This document shows positions 47,696 through 59,839 of a stretch of 64,000 nt of DNA, piece by piece. The notes under the pieces are model-generated. The model was not told the origin of the DNA and did not search any database. It saw nothing but the letters and a program-made list of their open reading frames with translations. A program made the position numbers and the translations under genes. This DNA comes from Sisyra terminalis (Eukaryota; Arthropoda; Insecta; Neuroptera; Sisyridae), in the NCBI GenBank assembly GCA_958496175.1, contig OY292274.1, positions 28,683,482 to 28,747,481 of the forward strand, given 5' to 3'. Numbering within the stretch: the stretch's first letter is position 1; each line of letters begins with the position of its first letter.

Positions 47696-49376
47696 TTAAA
47701 AGATCTTTTTGTTAAAATAGTTTAATTTATTTTCAAAATAAAATTCAATTTTATTCACTTTTTCTTTAGTAGTAAATTTAGTCAATGTTAAATTTCCAAA
47801 CATTTAACTTTATAATCTTGAAAAGAAACAAAAATAGTTTATAAAAAATATATTGCATTTTTAGTATGGTAGAGTGAAATATGCCACTTTATTTCTCATG
47901 AAATTTCGAAATTCTTGTCCTTTCCGTTTTTACAAAAATTTAAGTACCCTATGATGGTATTTTTTTTCCTTAAAAAGAACATTACTTGGGCTAATGGTTT
48001 AGGCAATCGTTTTTGAGCCATATGAATATCTCTACAGAATAAGAAATAAATACTTTATTAAAAATCATTCCTTCAGTATGTCCTAAATTTAATATTAGTA
48101 CATTTTTAACCTTTAAAGCAAAAATTTTCCAAAAAATTGTTTGCGTATTTGATTAATCGATTAAAAACCCAAAGGTTTTTTAAAAATATTTTGAATTTGG
48201 AATGAAAAGTAAAGAACACGTTTTCAAATATATTTTTATAAGTGTCCCATAATAGAAAATCATTCCCTCTTACCTTTACTAACAGTCGATATATGAACGC
48301 ACCTATTTTTGATTGTTGGTAATACTATCAATTATTTTATTTTATTTTAGTCATATTATACGTGTCAGAGTACCTGTCCAAAAAAGAAAATATGGAAATT
48401 ATTTTAATACTACATTTTATCATTCCCTCACATTGAAGCAAAATAGAGGTATTTTCTATATCTTAATAATGATTACACAGTAAAGTAAGTTGTCAGAGAC
48501 AGTAAACTTCATCAAAATTTCTCTTAAAACAAAAACCATGTACCAAGATTTTTTAAGAATAGTTCAATTCGTCATTCCCTGATTTCAAACTGAAACGAGG
48601 GAATGACAATATATGAGGTAATGGCTTTTAAACTAGTCGAACTTGGCTTTTTATTTGTTTGCTTCTTTATTCCTTATTTAATTTAATGTTTTTTTCTTGT
48701 TTATAGATGATAACATCATTCATATTGACTTAAGTGAAAATTATTGCTATAAGTACTATGCAGATACAATTAGCTAATTTTGATGGGGCAAGTCAACAAA
48801 TAACACTTTAAAAGTTGTATTATATTTATGGGACAATTATACTGTTAGGGCCAAAATATTTGTTCTCTATTAAACACTATCAAACACGATTCAATGACGG
48901 TATGGCCTACAAAAGCCATTCTCCCACTTTCAAAATTATAAATCATCCTTAAAGTTCGTCTAAAACAAGTTTATTCTGGAAACTATTATATTGGTAAAAT
49001 CTAGTAACACAAATTCTACAAAGCTGATAATTTTTTTTTCTACTTAATTTCGGAATGTGATGAGAATAATCCATATACTAATTTATTTCAAAAATAAATA
49101 TTTCTTACTGGACCTACTAAAGAGTACTTTTCTATACAAAATAATATTTGACTTTTGTGAGACAAGGTATAATTGAAAATATAAAGATAATTTATTTTTT
49201 TGAACACCGATTTTTTTTAATTACAATGATTCTTTCACATTTTCTGCCCTTATCGTTTAATTAAATTTGAAGAAAAACAACATATATAAAGACACGTGCA
49301 AAACCATGACGTTGGAAAATGTGTGGTTTTAAATGTCGAGGAAGATTTTTTCTAAGAACAACAATTTTATTTGCAG
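47696..49376. other. Intronic DNA with repeated CATTCCCTC words
   Basis: No gene. ATCATTCCCTC-type words occur near 48066, 48262, 48421 and 48572, and once reversed at 48598. The last two form a perfect 10-bp hairpin (48571-48580 with 48598-48607). Confidence 0.4.
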
Positions 49377-49588
49377 TAACATGTCATCTGCCGGACACAG
49401 GATCGTTGCGACATCAAGAGCAGTTGTCCGTGCTTGTTGAGTTGCTGAGTCGTCCTCATACTATAGGGTTAGTGGGGTCACCACCATCACCACTTTGCGA
49501 AACCCTCGCCCGTTTGTCACGTGTCTGGCACAAACACCTGGTTACGTGGACATGCTCACCCCCAGCACATCACACTCCTATATCACAG
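49377..49588 (+). CDS. Second exon, ANF-receptor ligand-binding lobe
   Basis: The exon begins after TTATTTGCAG (acceptor ends 49376) in phase 1 and ends at TCACAG|GTTTGT (donor at 49589) in phase 0: 212 bases, 70 full codons. It reads TCHLPDTGSLRHQEQLSVL, then HTIGLVGSPPSPLCETLARL and VWHKHLVTWTCSP. The pattern hydrophobic-G-P/S--S--C--ARL---W---LV-W-C is that of ANF-receptor domains, where a segment following strand 3 reads G-P--S--C---A-LA--W-IP. This domain is best known in receptor guanylyl cyclases. The exon is markedly GC-richer than its surroundings. It continues the frame of the exon at 25430. The cyclase identity is inferred: no kinase-homology or cyclase exon is in the window. Confidence 0.7.
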
Positions 49589-52500
49589 GTTTGTACAAAC
49601 AACAGATCGAGCTTTTTGTTATTGTTTCTTGTAACTGCTATCGATTATATATAAATTGTTATTGAAAAGATTTTCCACCAACTTTAGCCATTTTGCTAAG
49701 CTAGCTTTTTAAACTGAAACTTTTTAATTTGAGTTGGCGTTAGAAATGTATGTAATATCATTTGAATTAATTATAACTTAATTCTGTTATTTACATTTTT
49801 TTAAATATAAATTCAAAGGAAATCCGAAGTCCAAAGCTGTTTTTTTTTCTTCACATTAACTAAATTAACTGATTCTCCTCATTTACTGTTCTAGTCTAAA
49901 TGGCATAATAATATGTTGACAATATTATTTTTTGTGTAACCTTACAATCTCTTATGAAATATAGTGTTATCAATAACCGATATTCAATTATTAGAACAAT
50001 CAAATCCCCTACTATTGGATTTTTGGATTGGATTTTAATCAAACATATAATAAAGAGCCATTAATTATCAGAAAAATCCCTTTATTAAAAAATAACTTTT
50101 TAACAAGAAATAAATCCAACAAAACAAATATCTGAAAAACCAAAAAAAAAAATATTTTTAATATTTATAATTATCAAACTTATGAAAAAATTATTTAAAG
50201 CAGGAATGATGATAACTAAAAGTCAGCTTTCAATACCACGATAGGTATCCAAAATATAATATGAATCTTACACAAAAGCTTGTTTTAAAAATTGTTTTAA
50301 CTATATTAATAATTGTAGTTGAGTTTTTTGGAGCCGACTTAAAATTAATAATTTACATTAGTTTAAGACCTTAGTTTTTAAGGATAGCAAATATTTTTTT
50401 TACTTGTAGTGTTTCGAATATTTTTTTCCTCAGTTCTACTTTTTGTCAAAAAGTTTTTATATTTTACATTTTAGAAACTAAGATTGACTAATTACTTCAT
50501 TTTTGAGAATAAGCGTCAGTTCAATAATATTTTTTCCAGGGCAAAATTTTAAGAATCAAAAATAACAATTATTTTTTTTTTAGATTATATATTTTAACGG
50601 TCACTCGAAATAATAAATAATAATTTCTGTTAATTGAACAAAAACAATTTCCTCAGTTTTCCGATGATTTCACGAGTTACTAAGGATTTCATCATAGTTT
50701 TAGGAAAATCCTCAACTTATTTTTCAAAATTTTCTGGTAAATCTATTTTTCTGAGACTACTTTTGAAGATACGTATAGATTTTTATTAGATTGTTCTGCG
50801 TTTTTGACTGGCTAAGTTCAATTAAAGTTTATAAAGTGTCTATCTTCAAACTTTAATTTTCGGGAAACTTTTTATTTTTCCGCAAAATTAAACCCAATTT
50901 TTGGAAAATTTAAAAGATAAAAATACATGCTGGAGGATTTTATCTTAATATTATGTTTTGATATTTTCATCAACTTTAAGCAGTGTAACAAAAATTTCTA
51001 TCGATTCAAACGTAGTTTGTTTCTATTTTCCGGAAAACTTTTTAAAGTTCAGGAAAATGTTTAACTTTAGGAGAATAATTTGAAAAACAAAAAAAATCGA
51101 ATCGATAATGAATTTTAGTCCAAATTTAGTGCACGAGTCATCAACTATCCCCTATTTTTTATCTTCCGAAGACGATTTGAAATTTCAAATTTAAATGGTT
51201 TCAATTTCAATGTGTACCTTATTCAATAAAAAAGAAGGCTCATTTCCCTTTTAACAACGTCAATATTTGACAACGTTTCATTTTCTCTATATTGTTTTTG
51301 TATTTAATTCGCGTTTTTTTTTAATTCAACTCTAATTTCGTAAAATTATCTTTTTTTTTGCTAAATTTTTATTACAGCTCGATTTATTCGCGAATTTATT
51401 TAAAAATAAAATTGAAAATGCAACGGTACCAAATATTGACGTGGTTAAAAGGGACATGAGCCAAAAAGAATTATCGAAACCGAACTATTCTGTGAAAAAT
51501 CCGGGATGGTCATACATTAAAATAATACACATACCGAATTGAGAACGTCCTTTGTTTTTGTGGATTAAAAACTTATAGCAGACGCGTGAATGACATTTTT
51601 GTGCATGGTTTATGACTTTAATTTTTTTTAATCATCAATTAAATATATAAGAAAAATAAGGAAGAAAACTCAGATAGTTTAAGACCCGATTAAACAACGT
51701 GAATTTTCATCTTTATTCTAATTAAAAGCTGAGATCTGAGTTTTATTATCTAGTATAAGATAAATTTACAAATATTTTAATGTTAAATTTCTATATTCCA
51801 TAAGCTGATAATTGTTTAGTCAATATTTTCTGAAGTTTAAAACTTAGAAACTTACGCTTATAAATTCTAATTCAACCCTTTTAGTAGTCGATTCTTTTTG
51901 TAGTTGTAGGTTATCAAAAATTATGATTATTTTTAAAACAATTTGGCTAAAATAAATATAAATTGTTCTTTCGTTGTTCTTTTGTACATTAGCATATTTT
52001 CTCATATCTGGGTTTCAAAATGCTACAATTTAACCAAATTCATCACTTGTCTCTAGGTTAATTTAACTACCAAAAATAAATAAATAGTTCTTGCTTTTAA
52101 GAAATCAATAAAATCACAATTCATAATTTAAAATATCTAGTCCAAAAAAGCATTTTAAATATTGATTTATATAAATGTTATAGATTTATAATACTTTATA
52201 TGAAAACTTTTCTTCTTAAACTAACAAGAAAGTAATTTCAAACTGCACAAAAATATAAAATTTTATCAAAAATGACGCCAAATAACGTCGATATCGTTAT
52301 TCAATGGAATGCCATGGTACGACAGAGTGTAAGAAGCGTAAAATAGACAGTTGTACAATCAGTTGGAAATCTAATTTTGTTTGCGTAGTACTCCACAATA
52401 TTCCGATTGTAGCCTTGGATTAAGCTGTCATTGCAATTTTTAATATCAAACATGAAAGAAAAATATCTGCAGGTTTTTATAGAAAAAACATATTTCTTGC

Positions 52501-53703
52501 TTTTTCAGTGTATTAAAGACTAATCGATTTAATTTATTTTTCTTATTGGAACACACAATATGTTCTGACATTAGCAAAAGAAATGATAAATCTCCAAAAG
52601 ACTTTTATGCTGCAAGTAGATAACTACTGGCTATGAACTATTCTTTTGTATTTTCGATCATATTTTTAATTTAATATTGCTTAGAGTTTCGAAACTAAAT
52701 CTGGAAAGCAGGTAAATTGGAAATACATAGTCGGTTACAAAGAGAATGTATGATAGTAGCGTACTTCATTATTACTTTCTTTTTAAAACGATTTTTTGTT
52801 CACTTAAATTTTTGATAATCAACCGAGAAAAGGTGGATTATATACTCGTGGTGGAAATTCGAAAAAAAATCAAAGAATGTTTTTTTTAGTATTTTCACAT
52901 GTAATCACAAACTCTATTAACTATAATTTTAGTAAAAACCAAAATAACTTGTTTTGCTTTAGGCCTTTGTTCCTAGCAAAAGTTTAGCAGCCAAATCAAC
53001 ACTATAAGATCATACAAAGACGTGCGATTTAAAATGACGAAAGAATAGACATGATCACAGTAAACAAAAACCAATAAAATTTTGTACTTATTTATTGAAA
53101 CTTAAGTCAAGGATCGGATCAAGAAATTCGCATTTATTTTTTTTATTAAAAGTGAAATTAAGTAGTATTTTGATAAAATAAAACTTAATAATAAGGCAAT
53201 TTTCCATGTTATTCTAAACACTAAACAGAATCGAGTGACGTAATGATTGTTCAAGGTGAATGCTAGTGACAGCTGGGAAATATGTTCAAAATAAAAAAAT
53301 TAACGATCGCTGTTATCTCGCTTCCACTTTTAGACTTCGTATCGATTTGTTTCCCCAATCAACGGAAGATAAAATGACGCAAACGCTCCTAGTGAGGTGA
53401 TCGGTACTACGATTTTAGATACAGAAAAAATGGTTGGCTTTAGGAACAGCAAAAATCTAAATCATTCATTAAGCATTTGGTGAATCATCTAGAACGAACA
53501 ATTATGACGTCACAAGCGACGCCATGACACTTTCAAGTGATTACCATTATACAAATTGCCATTATACAAAAAATGTTATTTTTCGTAAATAATAAGTACT
53601 TTTGAACATATATAATAGGTTTTAATGATTTGACATCATGCCTATTCACGTCCTACACAAATCGAAATACCTACACAAACGAAATCTGACATAAAGTATT
53701 TAA
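49589..53703 (+). other. Probable next intron, first part
   Basis: No exon-like segment was recognised after the donor at 49589. Sequence is AT-rich with homopolymer runs and chance frames. The intron probably continues to the end of the window. Confidence 0.45.
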
Positions 53704-53933
53704 CAGGAACGGCGAACCTTTGCAAAGCGTGGGTCAAATTTTATTCATATTCTTTTAGTAGTAGCTCATGGGTCACTAATGTTCATGGTGCCCATTAGCA
53801 CCTCATAAAGTGAAACAGAGAAGGGACGATACAAGTGCTACGGAAGCCTCTTTCTACAAACTTAACGAACAAATGGTTGTCTAACCATCGTGTGTCAATA
53901 TTTGACCCACGGGGCACAGGTACGCCATCATTG
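53704..53933. mobile_element. hAT-type MITE with imperfect 8-bp target duplication
   Basis: Left end CAGGAACGGCGAACCTTTGC and GCGTGGGTCAAA; right end reversed CAATGATGGCGTACCTGTGC and CCGTGGGTCAAA. GGCGAACCT after CA is a common hAT terminus in animals. The flanks GTATTTAA (53696-53703) and GTATATAG (53934-53941) match at 6 of 8. 230 bp, non-coding. Confidence 0.75.
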
Positions 53934-54516
53934 GTATATAGAATGTATTTAGAGTTACTTGAAACGTCAATGTCATCTAAAAGTTTTTAATAGTTATTAT
54001 TTTAGTTACACATTCTATCATTATTTGGATACATGAATACTGCGTTTATCATTTTGTGTATGTAAAATTTATTTCAATAATTGCTTCTGGGGATCACTGG
54101 ATTAGTGTAGCTATAGTTGCCAGCCTAACATTAAGGGAAAGCCAGGATAGGACTGCCACTGGGTTCCCACTGTTTAAAATACCTCTGAAACTAATGTAAA
54201 GAACTATCATTTGTATTAACTGTATTTAAAAACTTTCACCATTCTTTTACAACATTTTTTCAATCAATTGAATATAAGATATCTATTATTTGAGTAAATT
54301 TCATTTTTGCTTATATCTTAAAAACACGATAGATGTCTAATATCCGGGATACAAAAATTCATCATAAAAATAATTTAAAGGATAGACGCCTTGATTCAAT
54401 AAATACATGCAATAAGAATACAAAAAAGCGCATATTATTTTTAACATTGATAAGTATTTTATTTATTTCCGAGTCACAATAACCTATATGAAATTTGTTT
54501 ATAATTGACAAAATAA

Positions 54517-54565
54517 TTATTACCTGATGATGACAGTCAAAAACTGTTGAAACGCGTCGTAATAA
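54517..54565 (+). ncRNA. Hammerhead-type ribozyme motif, copy C (best)
   Basis: Stem I: TTATTAC (54517-54523) pairs perfectly with GTAATAA (54559-54565). Core CTGATGA is 54524-54530, one extra T follows, and stem II is GACAG with CTGTT (54532-54536 with 54544-54548, one G-T pair) around a 7-base loop. GAAA is 54549-54552. Then CGCGTC: helix III is the 6-base palindrome ACGCGT with no loop, and cleavage is predicted after C54558 (GTC). This is the layout of type I hammerheads with minimal helix III, which work as dimers and are known from Penelope-like elements. The extra base before stem II is not canonical. Activity is inferred. Confidence 0.7.
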
Positions 54566-57500
54566 AGAAGAAATTGAGTCTCATAAGACATATATATATT
54601 ATTATCCGCATATTATTATTAATATTATCACACATCAATATTGTTGCTAACAAAAGCGACTTTAATAGTTTAATTATTTTAATAACTATCATATTCTTAT
54701 ATCGTAAAAATAACAAGTTACAAATAGCACCATTTTTTTCAGGCTTAACCAATGCAATCTTCTTTTGTAAAAAACATAAGGAAAACTTAATAAATATAAA
54801 AAAATATTGCTTTATTATCAAATCTAAAGACATTATGTTTTCGTGGATCATATTTATAATTAATAAAATTAAGGTCGTTAGTTTTCACCCGTTACATCTG
54901 TTTCACTACTTAATTGGATGTACAGTAGTTTAGTACTACAAGTAGTAATGATAGTAATAATGAGAAATAAATAAAATTACATGATATCCATTCTTATTCT
55001 TACAACACCTCTTTAAGTTTGAGACAGTATTCCGAAAATCCTAGCTATTTTGTTAACACTTTTTTTTTTAATAGTTAAGGATTGATTTAAAGCATCTTTA
55101 TGTTAACAAAAACGGGGCATCTATCTTTTTAGTGCGGAATACGTTCCTTGTAATTAAAAAAACAATAATACAAAGAATATTTAAATTAAACCTTTCACTT
55201 TATATTATTTATATTTTAAAAAAAATATGATTTTTCTAAAGACGTCAAAAATAATATTCAACAAATATAATTTTGACGCTTACCAATATCTTACCGTGGA
55301 AGGTTTTCTTCATTCACAAATACACTTTCTTATAGTTTATCTGGTACTTACTATTATGAGAAAAAGCTCCCTACTTCAACAAATCCAATTTTTTCTTAGA
55401 ACAAGTATAACATAGTGAACTCAAAATTGAAGCATCTATCCCACTCGAGCATAAATCTTGGAACTAACTTAATTAATAATTATAGCAAAATTTATGGAAA
55501 ATTTCATTCAAAAGAAAATGGTAATAAAAACAATCTGCAAGTTGGAGCGTTAATATATTTAAGAATATGAATACATACTTCGCTGTATTTGTAGTTTGAA
55601 ACTAGAGATATACGATATGCACATATGGTATCAAATAATTTTAACAAAGTTATCATCATGACGTTTTATTATTGAAATAATAAAATCACAAAGCTTAAAA
55701 TTACCACACATTTGCATTCACCTTATTTTTTTTCTTTTGATTGTAATTTTCCCAATTTGTAGAAGAAATATTTTATTTAACCATGATTTTTAGTTTTAAA
55801 AATCCATTTAGGTCGACTAGATTGCATAAATTAATATTATTTTCATTTACAATCCACCTGTATATTGAAATTTACTATTCAAGTGTTGTTTATAAGCTCA
55901 CCACATTTACACTCAAATCTAAAGCATGCTGGTTATGATCTTGTTTTGTATTAATTTGAATTCGATACATCATACATTTTCACTTCATTGAATATTTAAC
56001 ATACCTAACACCATAAACACCTAAAGCTCTGTTTTGTTGGTTTTATCACTCAAAACATTGCGCCATAAATTATTATCACCAAATAGTCAACAATCATATT
56101 TAAGAAAAATGATACTATTGAAAAATTGATTTAAATATTTTTGAGAATCAACAATAGCTCTTGTCATTATATCCGATTTCAGATGCTTTGTATACTAATA
56201 TTCATCCAAAAAAATACGATTTTCGCAGCAAATCGATATATATATATATAATACTTCTTGTTAATGTGGGATTAATTAAATTAAACCGTTTCGTAAAGGC
56301 GGTTCGGTGAGCACCTTTAATATTAATTTTCCTGAACAATAATCAAGAGAAATTAATTTCATTTGCTCCATCTGTTTTCGCAAGTTTAAAACTGCTGCTT
56401 TAAAAAACTGTAAACATTAATTATCATGACTGGCAAGGAACTCAAGGAGTACTTTCTTCAATTTAATTGTAAATCTCATAGTTTCTGTTAATTTATTTTA
56501 AACGATGTAGTTATTTTTCTTACAAAACACCTATTTTTGTTCCTTAAAGCCAACTTTCAATGGAACTGATAATGACAGTGCCGTACAATTATATTATAAT
56601 GCTTTATCGGATATAACAATTGGCTTAAAAACTTTTGTAATGCCCATTGAAAAGGTATTCATAAAATTGTTTTGTGAGGGAATTACTCTCTTAAGAGTGT
56701 GTTTAGAGCTAAGAGAATTATATTTTTTTATATAAAAAAGATGTTGTATTCAAGAAAAATAATCTTTACTTTTCATGTAACAAAAAAGTCAATAAAGGTG
56801 ATATATTATTACAAAAGAACATGATTCTTACGCTTGGATAAACAATTCTGGTAGAAATTTATACGATACATTCTAGTTGGCAGTCTATTATGGCAAGTTT
56901 ATTAATGACAATTAGCGTTTAAAACTTTTAAGTTCAGACAAAAAGTCAGAAAATTCAACTTAAAAAATATTAAAAACATTTATTTAGACCAAAACTAAGC
57001 TTAAATTGCTCATGAATATTGGTAAAAAAACGGTGAAGGTGTATACTAAAGTATCGGTTAAGAATGTTTCGAGAACTTTACGCTACGTATACTCAATTAT
57101 TGTGTGATATTTAGTATTTAATCTGGAAATTCTATCTACATATGTCTATTTTTTGGACATAATTTTTATCTAAATAGGTATTTCCTTATTTTAACGGTGT
57201 TGTTTTTTATCATACGCTATAACTTTTTAAGGTAAAAATAACAAACTTCACCAGTGGTTATGGTCATAGCAGATTGCTGCTGTGTGTAAAATACTTGGGA
57301 GGGGAAGGGAGAGCAAAAAACTTATTTTTCCTACTTACAAAAAGCAGGTATTATATTATCTTACCAAGGATAGAGCTGACGGTTTAAAAAATGTAAGATT
57401 TGTAATACGTAATAATTTGTGAATTGTCCCTGAATTCTGAAAACATATTTATATCTCGGTTCACTAAGAATCAACTCTGAAAGAAAGACGGGAATATATA

Positions 57501-57903
57501 TATATATTTTTAAACTGCAAAACTAGATTCAAGAATACAAAAAAACTCATAGAAATCCTAACGAACCATAATACTTACTGTAATTTCTTAGTTTTCATTG
57601 ACTATCGGTGACGTATTACGATCACAAAAGGCGAAATTTAAAGAAAACTTTGAGGCTGAAAGATTAAATTCCCAACAAGTATTCAACTGTAATTGAAACT
57701 GGCCTTCTTTGGAAGGAAATGCCAAAATGGGTGTTACTTAAAAGGTATTATCAGGACTTAAGCACAAAACAATAGGCTAACTCTTACTCGGTAGTAATTC
57801 TAGTGGTTTCTGTCAACCGAAGCTCTTACTGATATACTTTTCAGAAACTCCTAGAGGATCTACCGTACCCTAAAAGAGTCTTCAGAAAAGTATAAAAATG
57901 CAT
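54566..57903. other. Intronic DNA, nothing recognised
   Basis: AT-rich. The overlapping 104- and 128-codon frames at 54537-54933 on opposite strands are chance frames and overlap the ribozyme motif. I found no Penelope-type reverse transcriptase or GIY-YIG frame here. Confidence 0.4.
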
Positions 57904-58242
57904 TTCCATTTACAAATTCTTTTTCCGTCGAAATTATAGTCAAACATTAAATATATCTTAAAAACTTTCTTAATACGACAAATCAATCAAGTAAATTAAA
58001 TTTATTAATAAGTAACAAATTATTAATAAACTAAAAAACGCAAACTCCTGCTTCGCTTACTGTCAGCTGTTGTCAGTCGAGAATAACATGCGAAGCAGGA
58101 GTTTGCGTTTTTTAGTTTATTAATAATTTGTTACTTATTAATAAATTTAATTTACTTGATTGATTTGTCGTATTAAGAAAGTTTTTAAGATGTATTTAAT
58201 GTTTGACTATAATTTCGACGGAAAAAGAATTTGTAAATGGAA
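57904..58242. repeat. Near-perfect 153-bp inverted repeat
   Basis: Arms 57904-58056 and 58090-58242 are reverse complements with a single mismatch (T against C near 57954), separated by a 33-base spacer (58057-58089). The match stops abruptly on both sides. The copy at 58496 of the hammerhead motif lies 254 bases downstream. Penelope-like insertions often carry inverted 5' ends, so both could belong to one insertion, but no coding part is present to prove it. Confidence 0.9.
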
Positions 58243-58495
58243 TTGTCGGTGTAATGAACAGCGTATTTGACAATGTTGTAACAGATAATTCAAGGTATTT
58301 TATATGTTTACATTTTGTATTTATTTAGTTTGACTGTAATTTTTGGCTAATTTTGTTAAGTAATTTTTTAATGATTATTGGTTAATTGAGAATAACTTTG
58401 AATGAATTATTTTTATCTGTAGTTAAATTAATTTTTTGACATTAAATATTGTAATATTTTGTAATTTAATTTTTGAATATTGTCTGTTTTGTTAG

Positions 58496-58540
58496 ATACC
58501 TGATGATGTCGGAATAAGGCTGACGAAACGTCGTATACAT
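58496..58540 (+). ncRNA. Hammerhead-type ribozyme motif, copy D
   Basis: ATAC (58496-58499) pairs with GTAT (58533-58536) as stem I. Core CTGATGA 58500-58506, one extra T, stem II GTC with GAC (58508-58510 with 58522-58524) and an 11-base loop, GAAA 58525-58528, then CGTC with cleavage predicted after C58532. Helix III is the palindrome ACGT. Both stems are shorter than in copy C, so the fold is weaker alone. Confidence 0.6.
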
Positions 58541-59839
58541 GAATAAATAGTTATAACATACTATTGTTGGTCTTTTCACCTGAATTAGTATTTCCCATAT
58601 TATATAAATACAAGACCTGATTTTTTCATAATTATTTGATATGGAAATAATTGCCTCCGTATTTGTCGATTTCGGATTCATGCGGATTATCGACGAAAAT
58701 TGAGATATAACTGTATTTGAAAATATTGTTTTTAGTATGGGAAATAATACAAGTATCAGATGTAAGCCCACAAGCAAATTTATAATCCTATGTCAAAAAT
58801 TTACAAATATCACAAAGCAATGATTAAAATCAAAGTTGCTAAAAAATATTTATCGTTCCTTTTTAACAATAGAACATTGATTTTTTCCCTGAGTCACGTA
58901 AAAAGCCTGACCTTACTCATACGCTGAGAAACAGAAATTGTTGTTTTATTTAAATCATAGAATACCCTTATCATTTAAAAAAAAAGTTTAAAATTTTATT
59001 TGTTAAATAAAATAGAACCCAAATACAAACGATTATGCTTCTAATAGTCTTAAGACTTCTTCACTGTCGTGTCGCTTATATTATATCTTATTGACGATTA
59101 AAGGGGAAATTAAGATACTTTTAAGATGCGGAAAATTTTAAAGTTTGAAAAGCTTTAAACTCGCTCTCCTTTTGTATTTTTTTTAACTAAAGAACACGGA
59201 AATTGACTGGCTAACCTTTAATATTAAAATAAACTGATATTAAAAATTCAAGTTTTATCTAAATAAAATATTAAAACTGTAAATACTCTATTTCTCATTA
59301 GAATTATTCACTGAAAATTTAAATTGATTATTTCTCAACTACGCTTCGACATTTAGATCGGAAGTTTGGAAGTTTACAGAAAGGTTAACACATACGTGAT
59401 TTGAGTTCCTAATAAATCATACATAACATTTCGTCGGGAATTCTCCCTTCTTTAGGAACCACTTTTTATAAGTGACTCGAGTAGTTACAAAATATAAAAA
59501 AAAAATATTTGCTCGTTGGTCGTTTCCAGCAATCAATTTTTAAATCTGCTTTATAAGTGTCACATGATCGAATGAAATATCTAACATATCCTATACTGAC
59601 ATATTAGACATTATATGTCCTGGAAGCTGGTTTTGCTACTATATCTAATAAATAGAGAAAACTAAACCTAATAAATTTTATTACGGTTTTGATCCTTAAT
59701 TTTAAACGTCAATGTTTAAATCGGCTTAGATATAAATAAGCAATTCACCATTCAAACGAAACACGTCGTATATCTTCTTTGATACACAGTTATTTTACGA
59801 AAAACAATTAAAGGGTCAAGTGAATGAAGGTAATAAGTA
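58541..59839. other. Intronic DNA, nothing recognised
   Basis: AT-rich sequence with no supported gene or repeat. Confidence 0.4.

Larger units (their letters stand above)
25716..49376 (+). other. 23.7-kb intron between the two receptor exons
   Basis: The GTAAG donor at 25716 and the TTATTTGCAG acceptor ending at 49376 join a phase 1 end to a phase 1 start: the split codon is G|TA and yields NNT-V-TCHLP without a stop. No other exon-like stretch in the same frame was recognised between them, though a small one could be missed. The interval contains only repeats and transposon remains on either strand. Confidence 0.6.

Noticed and set aside
54537..54933. Overlapping 104- and 128-codon frames
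   Set aside because: Mirror frames in AT-rich DNA that overlap the ribozyme motif; no protein pattern.
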